Origin: Cellulomonas sp. Y8 | Lineage (GTDB): Bacteria; Actinomycetota; Actinomycetes; Actinomycetales; Cellulomonadaceae | Length of the DNA: 64,000 bases | Direction of reading: 5' to 3' | Assembly: GCF_008033115.1 (NCBI RefSeq) | Contig: NZ_CP041203.1 | Location: 434,001 to 498,000, forward strand | In this document: one piece after another, positions 19,024 to 28,114 of the stretch | Layout of the letters: each line of letters opens with the position of its first letter | Position numbering within the stretch: position 1 is the stretch's first letter | Notes under the pieces: generated by a model | What the model was told of the DNA's origin: nothing | Seen by the model: the letters and a program-made list of their open reading frames with translations, nothing else | Database searches by the model: none | Translations under genes and position numbers: made by a program

Positions 19024-20190
19024 ATGGAGCACCGCGTCAGCGCCGACCAGGTCCGCCGGTACCGCGTCCACGCGCAGCAGCTCGACCGCGCGCCCGGCGC
19101 CGCGCGCGCCACGACGGACGCGGCCGTGCTGGACGCCGGGGTCCAGGACACCGGGCCTGACGGGGCGCTGTGGGCGCTGGCGCTCCGCGGCGTGCCGGTC
19201 CGGGCGGGCGCGTGGCCGGACGACCTCGCGGTGGCGTGGAGCGTCCGCGGCGCGCCGCACACCTACCGCCGCGCCGACCTGCCCGCCGTGCAGCGCGCGC
19301 TGCGGCCCTACTCCGACGCCGACGCCGGGAAGCGGATCTACGACGCGGCGAAGCCGCTGCGGGCCGCGGGGATCCGGCCGACCGACGCGCTCGGGCACGT
19401 CGCGCGCACGATGCACGCGGTCGTCGACGCGCCCACCGGCAAGGGCGCGCTCTCCACGCGCATGACCGCCGAGCTGGACGAGCCGTACCTGCGCTGGTGC
19501 CGGCCCTGCGGGGCGACGCACATGTTCGAGATGCCGTTCCGGCTCGGGGCGCTGCACGCCGGGCTGGAGCTGGAGCCCGGCACCTCCCCCCCGGTGCTGC
19601 GGCGGTCGCCGGGGTACCCGGCCGCGCAGGTGGGGGCGGTCGACCGGGACGCGGACGGCGCGGACCCCGCCGGGGACCCGGCGGACGACGGGGCGCACGA
19701 CCTCGTGCGCGGGGTGCTGCACCTGCTCGGCCCGGCGACCGCGAAGGACGTCGCCGCGTTCCTCGACGCGCCGGTCGCCGACGTGAAGCGCCGCTGGCCG
19801 GCCGACGCGGTGCCGGTCGAGGTGGACGGCGCCCCGACGTCGGTGCTGGCGGACGACCTGCCCGCGCTGCTCGGCGCGGCGGACGGCGGCGGCACCGCCC
19901 GCGCGCCCGTCGTCCGGCTGCTCGGCCCGTACGACCTGTTCCTCCAGGCCCGCGACCGGCACGTCCTCGTCCCCGACGCCGCCCGCGCGAAGGCGCTGTG
20001 GCCGGTGCTCGGCCGCCCCGGGGCCGTGCTGGCCGACGGTGCGGTCGTCGGCACCTGGCGCCCGCGCGCCCGGGGCCGGCGGCTGGCGCTGGAGCTCGAC
20101 CCGTGGGCGCCGTGGGACCCGACCCTGGAGCGGGCGGTGGCGGAGCAGCACGAGCGCCTCGCGGCCTTCCGCGGCGCCGACCCCGCCTGA
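19024..20190 (+). CDS. Winged-helix DNA-binding domain protein (HTH_42/DUF1006 type)
   Basis: A 388-aa protein starting MEHRVSADQVRRYRVHAQQLD, with AVLDAGVQDTGP, WSVRGAPHTYRRADLP, GVLHLLGPATAKDVAAFLDAP, VRLLGPYDLFLQARDRHVLVP and the tail AVVGTWRPRARGRRLALEL. This pattern matches the winged helix DNA-binding domain family related to AlkX/YcaQ-like DNA repair proteins. YcaQ members are interstrand-crosslink glycosylases, but the YcaQ catalytic motif is not evident, so no activity is claimed. It stands alone, divergent from ftsK (147-bp gap) and convergent with rnj. Confidence 0.75.
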   Translation: MEHRVSADQVRRYRVHAQQLDRAPGAARATTDAAVLDAGVQDTGPDGALWALALRGVPVRAGAWPDDLAVAWSVRGAPHTYRRADLPAVQRALRPYSDADAGKRIYDAAKPLRAAGIRPTDALGHVARTMHAVVDAPTGKGALSTRMTAELDEPYLRWCRPCGATHMFEMPFRLGALHAGLELEPGTSPPVLRRSPGYPAAQVGAVDRDADGADPAGDPADDGAHDLVRGVLHLLGPATAKDVAAFLDAPVADVKRRWPADAVPVEVDGAPTSVLADDLPALLGAADGGGTARAPVVRLLGPYDLFLQARDRHVLVPDAARAKALWPVLGRPGAVLADGAVVGTWRPRARGRRLALELDPWAPWDPTLERAVAEQHERLAAFRGADPA

Positions 20191-20203
20191 CCGCGGACGC
20201 GCC

Positions 20204-20250
20204 GACGGCCCGGGTGCACGCACCCCGTGGGGTCGCGCGCCCGGGCCGTC
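20204..20250. terminator. GC-rich bidirectional terminator hairpin
   Basis: Arms GACGGCCCGGG (20204-20214) and CCCGGGCCGTC (20240-20250) enclose a second small stem (ACCCCGTGGGGT). It lies in the 78-bp convergent gap between the winged-helix gene and rnj, 19 bp from the rnj stop. There is no U tract. Confidence 0.75.
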
Positions 20251-20268
20251 CGGGCGGGGCCGGGAGGC

Positions 20269-21954
20269 TCAGGCCTCCACGACCACCGGGATGATCATCG
20301 GCCGGCGGCGCAGGCGGTTGGACGCCCAGCGCCCGACCACGCGCCGCACCACCTGCTGCAGCTGCTGGGTGTCGACCGCCCCGCCGCGCGCCGCGTCCTC
20401 GAGGGCCGCGGTGACGTCCGGCAGGATCGCGTCGAACACCTTGTCGTCCTCGGCCACGCCGCGGGCGAGGATCTGCGGCTTGCCGAGCACCTTGCCGTCG
20501 GTGGAGCTGATGACGGCGAAGATCGAGATGAAGCCCTCGTCGCCGAGGATGCGGCGGTCCTTGAGGTCGGCCTCGGTGATGCCGCCGACCGACGAGCCGT
20601 CCACGAACACGTACCCGCAGGGCACGGCGCCGACGACGGAGGCCCGGCCGTCGACCAGGTCCACGACCACGCCGTCCTCGGCGAGCACGACGCGGTCGGC
20701 CGGGACGCCCGACTTCACGGCGAGCGCGCCGTTGGCGACGAGGTGCCGGACCTCGCCGTGCACCGGCATGACGTTGCGCGGCCGCAGGATGTTGTAGCAG
20801 TACAGCAGCTCGCCGGCGCTCGCGTGGCCGGAGACGTGCACCTTGGCGTTGCCGCCGTGCACGACGCGCGCGCCGAGCCGGGTCAGGCCGTTGATGACGC
20901 GGTACACCGCGTTCTCGTTCCCGGGGATCAGCGACGACGCGAGGATGACGGTGTCGCCGGGGCCCACCGAGATCTTGTGGTCGTTGTTCGCGATGCGGGA
21001 CAGCGCGGCCATGGGCTCGCCCTGGGAGCCGGTGCACATGAGCACGAGCTCGTCGTCCCGGACGTCGTCGAGGCGCTTGGCGTCGACCAGCACGCCGTCC
21101 GGCACCTTGAGGTAGCCGAGCTCGGCGGCGATCGTCATGTTGCGGATCATCGAGCGGCCGACCAGCGCGACCTTGCGCTCGTGCGCGGCGGCGGCGTCGA
21201 GGACCTGCTGCACGCGGTGCACGTGCGAGGAGAACGACGCGACGACGATCTTCCGCGCGGAGGTGGCGAACACGTTGTCCAGCACCGGGCCGATCTCGCG
21301 CTCGGGGGTGACGAAGCCCGGGACCTCGGCGTTCGTGGAGTCGACCATGAACAGGTCGACTCCCTTCTCCCCCAGCCGCGCGAACGCGCGCAGGTCGGTG
21401 ATCCGGCCGTCCAGCGGGAGCTGGTCCATCTTGAAGTCGCCGGTGTGCAGCACGGTGCCGGCGCCGGTGGTGACCGCGACGGCGAGCGCGTCCGGGATCG
21501 AGTGGTTGACCGCGACGAACTCGCAGGAGAACGCGCCGATCTGCTCGGTCTGCCCCTCCTTGACCGCGTGGGTCAGCGGGGTGATCCGGTGCTCCTTGAG
21601 CTTCGCCTCGACGAACGCGAGGGTCAGCTGCGAGCCGATCAGCGGGATGTCCTGGCGCAGGCGCAGCAGGTAGGGCACGGCGCCGATGTGGTCCTCGTGG
21701 CCGTGCGTCAGCACGATGCCGTCGACGTCGTCCATGCGGTCGGCGATGTAGCCGAAGTCCGGGAGGATCAGGTCGACGCCGGGCTGGTGGTCCTCGGGGA
21801 ACAGGACGCCGCAGTCGATGATGAGCAGGCGGCCGCCGTACTCGAGGACGGCCATGTTGCGGCCGACCTCGCCGAGGCCGCCGAGGGCCACGATGCGCAG
21901 GCCCCCTTCGGGCAGGGCGGGCGGCAGGGCGAGGTCGGGGTGCGGGTGGGACAT
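20269..21954 (-). CDS. rnj: Ribonuclease J
   Basis: Metallo-beta-lactamase/beta-CASP ribonuclease with 5'-3' exonuclease and endonuclease activity in mRNA and rRNA processing. It has 561 aa. Zinc motif HGHEDH is at residues 84-89. Later metal ligands sit in VNHSIPD and LHTGDFKMD, and beta-CASP motifs in FSSHVHRVQQVLDAA, GSQGEPMAALSRIA and HVSGHASAGEL. The C-terminal domain ends in RRRPMIIPVVVEA. The start is ATG at 21954, close to the dapA stop (12 bp), so dapA-rnj is an operon, conserved in actinobacteria. Confidence 0.97.
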   Translation of the reverse strand: MSHPHPDLALPPALPEGGLRIVALGGLGEVGRNMAVLEYGGRLLIIDCGVLFPEDHQPGVDLILPDFGYIADRMDDVDGIVLTHGHEDHIGAVPYLLRLRQDIPLIGSQLTLAFVEAKLKEHRITPLTHAVKEGQTEQIGAFSCEFVAVNHSIPDALAVAVTTGAGTVLHTGDFKMDQLPLDGRITDLRAFARLGEKGVDLFMVDSTNAEVPGFVTPEREIGPVLDNVFATSARKIVVASFSSHVHRVQQVLDAAAAHERKVALVGRSMIRNMTIAAELGYLKVPDGVLVDAKRLDDVRDDELVLMCTGSQGEPMAALSRIANNDHKISVGPGDTVILASSLIPGNENAVYRVINGLTRLGARVVHGGNAKVHVSGHASAGELLYCYNILRPRNVMPVHGEVRHLVANGALAVKSGVPADRVVLAEDGVVVDLVDGRASVVGAVPCGYVFVDGSSVGGITEADLKDRRILGDEGFISIFAVISSTDGKVLGKPQILARGVAEDDKVFDAILPDVTAALEDAARGGAVDTQQLQQVVRRVVGRWASNRLRRRPMIIPVVVEA

Positions 21955-21966
21955 GCTTCTCCTGTA

Positions 21967-22881
21967 TCAGGCGGACAGGACGCCGGCGATGCCCGCGGCA
22001 GCAAGGCCCGCGCGCACCGCCTCGACGTCCTCGTCCGACGCGGCGACGTTGGGCAGCCGCAGGTGTCGGGACGGGATCAGGCCGAGGGACCAGACGGCGG
22101 CCTTGGCCGCGACCGCCTGGAAACCCCGGCCGTTGAGCGCGTCGATCGCCGGTGCGATCGACAGGAAGATCTCGAGCGCGCGGGCGTGGTCGCCCGCGTC
22201 GTGGGCCGCGGTGAGCGCGGCGAGCTGCGGGCCGGCGACGTGGCCGACCACGCTGACGACACCGGCGGCGCCGTGCGCCAGGAACGGCAGGTAGAGCGAG
22301 TCGTCGCCGGAGTACCAGGCGAGCCCGGTCGCGGCGGCGGCCTTCGCGGCGCCGTACAGGTCGCCGGTGGCGTCCTTCATCGCGACGACGCGGTCGTGCT
22401 GCGCGAGCTCGACGAGGGTCTCGGCGGCGAACCGGACGCCGGTGCGGCCGGGCACGTCGTAGAGCATCACCGGCAGCGGCGTCGCGTCGGCGACGGCGGT
22501 CACGTGCGCGACCAGGCCGGGCTGCGACGGGCGGGAGTAGTAGGGCGCGACGACCAGCAGGCCGTCCGCGCCGGCCTCGGCGGCCTGCTCGGCCATCCGG
22601 ACGGCGTGCAGCGTGTCGTTCGACCCGGCGCCGGCGACGACCGTGGCTCGGTCCCCCACGGCGTCGACGACGGCCCGCACCAGGTCGGCCTTCTCGGGCG
22701 CGTGCGTGGTGGGCGACTCCCCGGTGGTGCCGTTGAGCACCAGGCCGTCGTGCCCGTGGTCCACGAGGTGCGTGGCGAGGGAGACGGCGGCGTCGAGGTC
22801 GACCGAGCCGTCCTCCCGCATGGGCGTCACCATCGCGGTGAGCACCGCGCCGAAGGGGCGCGACGGGGTGGCGGGGAGCAT
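21967..22881 (-). CDS. dapA: 4-hydroxy-tetrahydrodipicolinate synthase
   Basis: Condenses pyruvate with aspartate semialdehyde, the first committed step to diaminopimelate and lysine. The TIM-barrel protein has 304 aa with GTTGESPTT at about 51-59, the active-site Tyr141 in YDVPGRT, and the Schiff-base Lys169 in VVAMKDATGDL. The ATG at 22881 opens MLPATPSRPFGAVLTAMVTP; an upstream in-frame start adds 13 residues without family support. It is the first gene of the dapA-rnj operon. Confidence 0.96.
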   Translation of the reverse strand: MLPATPSRPFGAVLTAMVTPMREDGSVDLDAAVSLATHLVDHGHDGLVLNGTTGESPTTHAPEKADLVRAVVDAVGDRATVVAGAGSNDTLHAVRMAEQAAEAGADGLLVVAPYYSRPSQPGLVAHVTAVADATPLPVMLYDVPGRTGVRFAAETLVELAQHDRVVAMKDATGDLYGAAKAAAATGLAWYSGDDSLYLPFLAHGAAGVVSVVGHVAGPQLAALTAAHDAGDHARALEIFLSIAPAIDALNGRGFQAVAAKAAVWSLGLIPSRHLRLPNVAASDEDVEAVRAGLAAAGIAGVLSA

Positions 22882-22894
22882 GGCCTCCACGGTA

Positions 22895-22955
22895 CCGCCC
22901 CGCGCCGGGGCCGGTCGCACCCGTCCGGGGTGACCGGCCCCCGCGCGCGGGGCGG
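22895..22955 (-). terminator. Strong hairpin after the glycerophosphodiesterase gene
   Basis: Arms of about 25 nt (CCGCCCCGCGCCGGGGCCGG on the left; CCGGCCCCCGCGCGCGGGGC on the right) around GTCGCACCCGTCCGGGGTGA. It sits just downstream of the gene ending at 22964 and before dapA, so it probably separates the ABC/GDPD operon from dapA-rnj. Confidence 0.7.
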
Positions 22956-22963
22956 AGGTGCGC

Positions 22964-23782
22964 TCAGGACGCGCGGGCCGCGAGCCAGCCGGCCAGGCGG
23001 TCGGGGCGGTCGGTGATGACCGCGTCGACGCCGATCGCCACCGCGGCGGCCCAGTGCTCGGGCTCGTTGAGCGTCCAGACCTGGACCTGCAGGCCGGCGG
23101 CGTGCAGCCGTGCGACCAGGTCCGGGTGCTCGACCAGCAGCGGGCCGTACGGGTTGACGGTCATGACGCCGAGCTCGCCCGCGACGCGGACCACCTCGTC
23201 GACCCCGCCGTCCTCTGGCACCTGGAAGATCAGCAGCCCCCGGCGCAGGTCGGGGTCCGCCGCCGCGAGCGCCCGCACGGACTCCGGCCAGAACGACTGC
23301 CCGATCACCCGGTCGGCCAGCCCGGCCGCGCGGATCGCCTCGGTGACCGGCCGGACCTGGTCGACCGTGAAGGCGCCCTTGAGCTCCAGCAGCAGGTCGA
23401 TCCCCGGCCGGCGGACCATCAGGTCCAGCACCTCGGCGAACGTCGGCACCCGCTGCCCGGCGTAGGCGGCCGCGAACCACGAGCCCGCGTCCAGGGCCCG
23501 CACCGCGTCGAGCGTCATCTCGCCGACGACGCCCTGCCCGTCCGTGGTGGCGTCGACGGTGTCGTCGTGGATCACCACGACCTCGCCGTCGGCCGTCGGC
23601 TGGATGTCGATCTCGATGCTGTGGGCGCCCGCCCGCCACGCCGCCTCGAACGCCGCGAGGGTGTTCTGCGGCGCGACCGCGGAGTTGCCGCGGTGCGCGA
23701 CGACGAGGGGCGCGGACGCCCCGGCGCCGGGGCCGCCCTCCTGGGCGACCCCGGCGACCGGACCGGTGACGGTTCCGGTCAC
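22964..23782 (-). CDS. Glycerophosphodiester phosphodiesterase
   Basis: Hydrolyses glycerophosphodiesters to glycerol-3-phosphate and an alcohol. The GDPD-domain protein has 272 aa: VVAHRGNSAVAPQNTLAAF (catalytic His), SIEIDIQ and VVIHDDTVDATTDG, and the C-terminal QVWTLNEPEHWAAAVAIGVD. No signal peptide is seen, so it is probably cytoplasmic like UgpQ. The GTG start at 23782 overlaps the stop of the upstream solute-binding protein by 4 bp (GTGA). Coupling to an uptake system of the Ugp type supports a role in using imported glycerophosphodiesters. Confidence 0.93.
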   Translation of the reverse strand: MTGTVTGPVAGVAQEGGPGAGASAPLVVAHRGNSAVAPQNTLAAFEAAWRAGAHSIEIDIQPTADGEVVVIHDDTVDATTDGQGVVGEMTLDAVRALDAGSWFAAAYAGQRVPTFAEVLDLMVRRPGIDLLLELKGAFTVDQVRPVTEAIRAAGLADRVIGQSFWPESVRALAAADPDLRRGLLIFQVPEDGGVDEVVRVAGELGVMTVNPYGPLLVEHPDLVARLHAAGLQVQVWTLNEPEHWAAAVAIGVDAVITDRPDRLAGWLAARAS

Positions 23783-25140
23783 AGGTACGGCTCGACGTTC
23801 TCGGTGTACGCCGTCTCGATCTGCGGCGTGACGGACCCGAACGCCTCGGCCGGGTCGGTGCCCTCGAGGACGATCTGCTCGATCGCGTCGGTCAGCAGCG
23901 CGTCGGCGCCCGGCACGAACACGCGGATGTAGTCCTGCGGGCGCGCCTTCTCCGCCAGCTGGTCGACCGCGGTGCGGAACTGCGGGTACTGCTCGTACAC
24001 GGCCTTCATCGTGTCGGACTCGACGGCCGAGGTGCGCACGGGCATGTAGCCGGTCGCCTGGGAGAACGTCGCGGTGTTCTCGGTGTTCGTGAGGAACTCG
24101 AGGAACATCGCGGCGGCGAGCTGCTTCTCCGGGGTGCTGGAGGAGGAGATCGCGAGGCCGGTGCCGCCGGTCGGCGTGCCGCCGCCGGCCGGGCCGTCGG
24201 GCAGGTAGGCCGTGCCGACCTCGAAGGAGGCCGCGTCCAGCGCGCCCTTCAGCGAGCCGGTCGAGCCGATGGTCGAGGCGATGAGGCCGGACGCGAAGTC
24301 GGCCATCGAGTCGTCCGCCGAGACCGTGGCGATCGCGTCGTCGCCGTGGAACAGGCCGCGGAGGAACTCGCCGCCGGCCAGCGACTCCTCGGAGTCGAGC
24401 GTGACGTCGAACTCGTCGGAGTACTCGCCGCCCTGGCCCCAGATCATGTTCTCGAACCACCAGGCGGACCAGGAGGTGCCGAGCGACAGGCCGAAGGGCG
24501 AGCCCTCCGCGGGGACCTGGGCCTCGAGCGCGGTGCTCCACTCCTCGAGCTGCTCCCAGGACTCCGGGCCCGCGTCGGGCAGGCCGGCCGCGGCCCACAT
24601 GTCCTTGTTGTAGTAGAAGAGCGGCGTCGAGCGCGCGTACGGCGCGGCCCAGTGCTGGCCCTCGTACTCGTAGTCGCCGTACAGGCCCTGCTGGAAGTCG
24701 TCCGCGTCGGCGTCGATCGCCTCGAAGACGTCGTCCAGCGGCATGATCTGGTCGTTCAGGTGGTAGCGGAACCACCAGACGTCGGACGCGATGACCAGGT
24801 CCGGCTTCTCGTCGGTCTGCGAGGCGGCCTGGAAGCGCTGGGCGACCTCGTCGTAGTTGGCGCCGGCCGTGACCAGGTTGACCTTGATGTCCGGGTTCTC
24901 CGCCTCGAAGTCGGCGATGAGCTGCTCCTCCACGGCCTGGGACTGGCCGGGGTGGTTGCTCCACCAGGTGATCTCGGACGCGGGCTCGACCTGCGACCAG
25001 TCGGTCGCCTCGGCGGCCGCGGACTCGTCGGACGAGGCGGCGGTCGACGGGCCGCCGCACGCCGTGAGCGCGAGCGTCGTGCCGGCGACGGCAGCGGCGA
25101 TGGCCACGGTGCTGCGGCGGCGCCTGCGGGGGTGGGACAC
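23779..25140 (-). CDS. ABC transporter solute-binding lipoprotein (UgpB/sugar type)
   Basis: Extracellular binding protein of 453 aa. A twin-Arg-rich N-terminus is followed by a hydrophobic stretch and lipobox LTACGG, with the lipidated Cys28. The mature part is a family 1 extracellular solute-binding fold (EITWWSNHPGQSQAVEEQL, FYYNKDMWAAAGLPDAGPESW). The ligand is probably glycerol-3-phosphate or glycerophosphodiesters, inferred from the coupled GDPD; an oligosaccharide cannot be excluded. The GTG start at 25140 has GAAGGAG upstream. It follows the two permease genes across 112 bp. Confidence 0.88.
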   Translation of the reverse strand: MSHPRRRRRSTVAIAAAVAGTTLALTACGGPSTAASSDESAAAEATDWSQVEPASEITWWSNHPGQSQAVEEQLIADFEAENPDIKVNLVTAGANYDEVAQRFQAASQTDEKPDLVIASDVWWFRYHLNDQIMPLDDVFEAIDADADDFQQGLYGDYEYEGQHWAAPYARSTPLFYYNKDMWAAAGLPDAGPESWEQLEEWSTALEAQVPAEGSPFGLSLGTSWSAWWFENMIWGQGGEYSDEFDVTLDSEESLAGGEFLRGLFHGDDAIATVSADDSMADFASGLIASTIGSTGSLKGALDAASFEVGTAYLPDGPAGGGTPTGGTGLAISSSSTPEKQLAAAMFLEFLTNTENTATFSQATGYMPVRTSAVESDTMKAVYEQYPQFRTAVDQLAEKARPQDYIRVFVPGADALLTDAIEQIVLEGTDPAEAFGSVTPQIETAYTENVEPYL

Positions 25141-25163
25141 GGTGGTGCTCCTTCGGGGGTTTC

Positions 25164-25180
25164 GCGCCGCGTCGCGGCGC
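25164..25180 (-). other. Small intercistronic hairpin between permease and binding-protein genes
   Basis: GCGCCGC-GTC-GCGGCGC lies in the 112-bp gap between ugpE-like and ugpB-like genes. It could stabilise or trim the mRNA so that the binding protein is made in excess, as in other ABC operons; this is an inference. Confidence 0.4.
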
Positions 25181-25252
25181 TCGGGGGCTGACGGTCGCGC
25201 GGGGGCGCGGCCGTCTCAGGCGGCCGGCGGACCGGCCACGTCTCGGGGCGGG

Positions 25253-26179
25253 TCAGCCGGTGACGGCGCCCGCGGTGAGGCCGGCGACGAGCCGGCGCTG
25301 CAGGACGAGGAAGACGAGCAGGATCGGCAGGGTCACGACGACCGTGGCGGCCAGCAGCACGCCCCAGTTGGTGAGGCCGTCGATGTTCTGCAGCAGGGTG
25401 AGGCCGATCGGCAGCGTCATCTTGTCGGCGCGGTCGATGACCAGGAACGGCCAGAGGTAGTCGTTCCACTCGGTGACGACGGACACGAGGGTGACCGCCG
25501 CGATGGTCGGCGTGCTCATCGGGACCACGAACCGCCACAGCTTGCGCCAGTGGCCGGCCCCGTCCAGCTCCGCGGCCTCGAGGATCGAGCCCGGCAGCGT
25601 CAGGAAGTGCTGGCGGAACAGGAAGGTGCCGAACGCGCTGGCCAGGCCGGGCACGAGGATGCCCTGGTAGGTGTTCAGCCAGCCGAGCTCGGCGACCAGG
25701 GTGTAGTTGGGGATGATCGTGACCTGCGGCGGGATCATCAGCGTCGCGATGACCAGCCCGAACACGATCTTCTTGAACGGGAACTCCAGGAACACCAGCG
25801 CGTAGGCGCAGGTGAGGCCGAGGACCACCTTGAGGCCGGCGCCGACCACCGTCAGGCCGACGCTGTTCAGCAGCAGCCGGCCGAGCGGCACGGTGTCGGC
25901 GGCCTGGGCGTAGTTGTCCAGGCTGGGCGCGCCGGGCAGCCACTGCACCGGGAACTGGTAGAGCTCCTGGGAGGTCTTGAGGCTGGCGAGCAGCATCCAG
26001 ATCAGCGGGGCGCCGAGCACGATCGTCGCGAGGATCATCGTGACGTAGCTGGCGACGTGCGGCCGCTGTTTGCGGCCCGGGCGGGACGACGCGGCCGTGG
26101 GCCGGACGTCCCGCCCGGTGCGCGCCGCGGGCGGGGTCGCGGCCTCGGGGGCCGGGCGACGGGGCGTCAGGACGCTCAT
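25253..26179 (-). CDS. ABC transporter permease, UgpE/MalG type
   Basis: Inner-membrane permease of 308 aa. A Pro/Arg-rich cytoplasmic N-terminus precedes six predicted membrane helices (YVTMILATIVLGAPLIWMLL; LLLNSVGLTVVGAGLKVVLGL; and others). The EAA loop that contacts the ATPase is visible as EAAELDGAGHWRKLWRFVVP. The ATG start at 26179 overlaps the upstream permease stop by 4 bp (ATGA). It forms the pair UgpA/UgpE with its neighbour. Confidence 0.92.
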   Translation of the reverse strand: MSVLTPRRPAPEAATPPAARTGRDVRPTAASSRPGRKQRPHVASYVTMILATIVLGAPLIWMLLASLKTSQELYQFPVQWLPGAPSLDNYAQAADTVPLGRLLLNSVGLTVVGAGLKVVLGLTCAYALVFLEFPFKKIVFGLVIATLMIPPQVTIIPNYTLVAELGWLNTYQGILVPGLASAFGTFLFRQHFLTLPGSILEAAELDGAGHWRKLWRFVVPMSTPTIAAVTLVSVVTEWNDYLWPFLVIDRADKMTLPIGLTLLQNIDGLTNWGVLLAATVVVTLPILLVFLVLQRRLVAGLTAGAVTG

Positions 26180-27132
26180 GCGTAGTGGACCTTCCGCTGG
26201 ACGAACCGCATCTGCACCGCGGTGACCGCCAGCAGCACGAGGAACAGGACGGTGGCGACGGCGGAGGCGTAGCCCGCGCGGCCGTTGACGAAGCTCTCCT
26301 GGTACACGGAGTACATGAGCGTCGTGGTCGACCCGAGCGGGCCGCCCTGGGTCATCGCCTTGATGATGTCGAACGACTGCAGCGAGGCCAGCATCATCGT
26401 GACCAGCAGGAAGAACGACGTCGGGGTGAGCAGCGGCAGGATGATCGACCGCAGCGTCCGGAACGACGACGCCCCGTCGAGGGCCGCCGCGTCCTTGAGG
26501 TCCTGCGGGACCGACTGCAGGCCGGCCAGGTAGATCAGCGCGACGTACCCGAGGTTCTTCCAGAGGTAGACGATGATCACCATCACCAGCGGCCACGGGC
26601 GCTGGGTGTACCACTGGGGCGAGGAGGCCCCGACCCAGCTCAGCACCTCGCGCATCAGGCCGTACCGCGGGTCGAAGATGAACAGCCAGAGGATGCCGAC
26701 CGCGAAGCCCGACAGCACGTACGGCGCGAACGCCACGGTGCGGGCGAAGCCGCGGCCGCGGAGCTTCTGGTTGAGCAGCACCGCCAGGCCGAGGCCCAGC
26801 AGCATGGCGCCGCCGACGGTCGCGATCGTGAACACGACCGTGGTCGTCACGACCTGCGTGAAGTTCCGCGAGGTGAACAGCTCGACGTAGTTGCCCAGCC
26901 CGATGTTGCGGGCGACGGGCGAGCCGAGGTTCCACTGCAGCGTGGACAGGTAGAACGACTGGATCAGCGGCCGGTAGACGAACACCAGCAGCAGGGCCAC
27001 GTTGGGCCCGGCCAGCAGGAGGAACCACAGCAGCGCCGACCGGCGGCGGCGCGACTGGAGTGCACCGCGCTGCCTTGTGGCGCCCGAGGGGGCGGCCACC
27101 GGTGGCGGGGCGAGGACGTCGGCAGAGGTCAC
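26176..27132 (-). CDS. ABC transporter permease, UgpA/MalF type
   Basis: First gene of the uptake operon, 318 aa, with six hydrophobic helices (LLWFLLLAGPNVALLLVFVY; VVFTIATVGGAMLLGLGLAVLL; VLFLVLLAVTAVQM) and an EAA-type loop (KDAAALDGASSFRTLRSIILP). The GTG at 27132 is the only long start, but the bases before it (ACTCCTCCCC) form no ribosome binding site, so a leaderless or otherwise unusual start is possible. The 214-bp gap to the divergent azlC gene must hold the operon promoter. I see TTCCCGGG-type repeats at about 27227-27262 that might be an operator, but they are imperfect. No ATPase gene is present; a shared MsiK-like ATPase is likely. Confidence 0.9.
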   Translation of the reverse strand: MTSADVLAPPPVAAPSGATRQRGALQSRRRRSALLWFLLLAGPNVALLLVFVYRPLIQSFYLSTLQWNLGSPVARNIGLGNYVELFTSRNFTQVVTTTVVFTIATVGGAMLLGLGLAVLLNQKLRGRGFARTVAFAPYVLSGFAVGILWLFIFDPRYGLMREVLSWVGASSPQWYTQRPWPLVMVIIVYLWKNLGYVALIYLAGLQSVPQDLKDAAALDGASSFRTLRSIILPLLTPTSFFLLVTMMLASLQSFDIIKAMTQGGPLGSTTTLMYSVYQESFVNGRAGYASAVATVLFLVLLAVTAVQMRFVQRKVHYA

Positions 27133-27346
27133 GGGGAGGAGTCCGCTTCACGAGGGGGCAGGTGCTGGCCCGCTCCGTCGCCGGCCCTGGACACCCTGCC
27201 CCGGCCGCGCCACCCCGGACGACCCTTCCCGGGGTGCGTTCCGCAAGGCTTCCCGGGTCGTTCACCTGGGGTTCCGCGGCGTCACCGGGCGGTCAGCGGG
27301 TGGACGCCCGGGCGACCGCCGCACCGGGACGTCCTACCCTCGTCGC

Positions 27347-28114
27347 GTGCCCGCCCGCTCCCCCGCGGACCGGTCCGACCCCGCCGTCCGGTCGGCCGTC
27401 CGCACCGCCCTGTCCGTCTCGGTGGCCACCGGGCTGTACGGCGTCTCTTTCGGCGCGCTGTCCGTCGCCGCCGGCCTCGACGTCCCGCAGACGATGGCGC
27501 TGAGCCTGCTGATGTTCAGCGGCGGCTCGCAGTTCGCCGCGGTGGGCGTCGTGGGCGCGGGCGGGGGCATCGGGGCGGTCGTGGCGACCGCGGGCCTGCT
27601 CGGGGCGCGCAACGGGCTCTACGGGGTGCAGGTGGCCCCGCTGCTGGGCGCCTCCGGCTGGCGGCGCGTGCTCGCGGCGCACCTGACGATCGACGAGTCC
27701 ACGGCCGTCGCGACGGCGCAGCCGACGCCCGCCGCGACCCGCGCCGGGTTCTGGTGGACCGGCGCGGGGGTGTTCGTGCTGTGGAACGCCTTCTCGCTGC
27801 TGGGCGCGCTGCTCGGCGACGCGCTGGGCGACCCGCGGCGGTACGGGCTGGACGCGGCGGCCGGGGCGGCGTTCCTCGCGCTGCTGTGGCCGCGGCTGTC
27901 CGGCGACGACCGGCGCGCGACCCGGACCGTGCGCGTCGTGGCCGCGGCGGCCGCCCTGCTGGCGCTGGCGCTCACGCCGGTGGCGCCGGCCGGGGTGCCG
28001 GTGCTCGCGGCCGCCGCGCTGGCGGTGGTCGTGGGGGTGCTCGACGGCGGGGGCGGAGTCGGGCGCGCCCGTGGGGGCGACGAGGACGACGAGGCCCCGG
28101 TGGTGACCCCGTGA
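27347..28114 (+). CDS. azlC: AzlC-family branched-chain amino acid exporter subunit
   Basis: Large subunit of the AzlCD (BrnFE-like) exporter. The 255-aa membrane protein has YGVSFGALSVAAGLDVPQTMALSLLMFSGGSQFAAVGVVGAGG, the AzlC signature region, then several helices (FVLWNAFSLLGALLGDALGD; AAALLALALTPVAPAGVPVLAAAALAVVV). The GTG start at 27347 gives MPARSPADRSDPAVR. Its stop overlaps the azlD start by 4 bp. It is divergent from the ABC operon. Confidence 0.88.
   Translation: MPARSPADRSDPAVRSAVRTALSVSVATGLYGVSFGALSVAAGLDVPQTMALSLLMFSGGSQFAAVGVVGAGGGIGAVVATAGLLGARNGLYGVQVAPLLGASGWRRVLAAHLTIDESTAVATAQPTPAATRAGFWWTGAGVFVLWNAFSLLGALLGDALGDPRRYGLDAAAGAAFLALLWPRLSGDDRRATRTVRVVAAAAALLALALTPVAPAGVPVLAAAALAVVVGVLDGGGGVGRARGGDEDDEAPVVTP

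Noticed and set aside
15886..20190. Long rightward open frame opposite ftsK
   Set aside because: Only the last part from 19024 is real (winged-helix gene); the rest mirrors ftsK.
27222..27262. TTCCCGGG repeats upstream of ugpA-like gene as a LacI-type operator
   Set aside because: The inverted match is imperfect and no regulator gene is adjacent; not enough to call a site.
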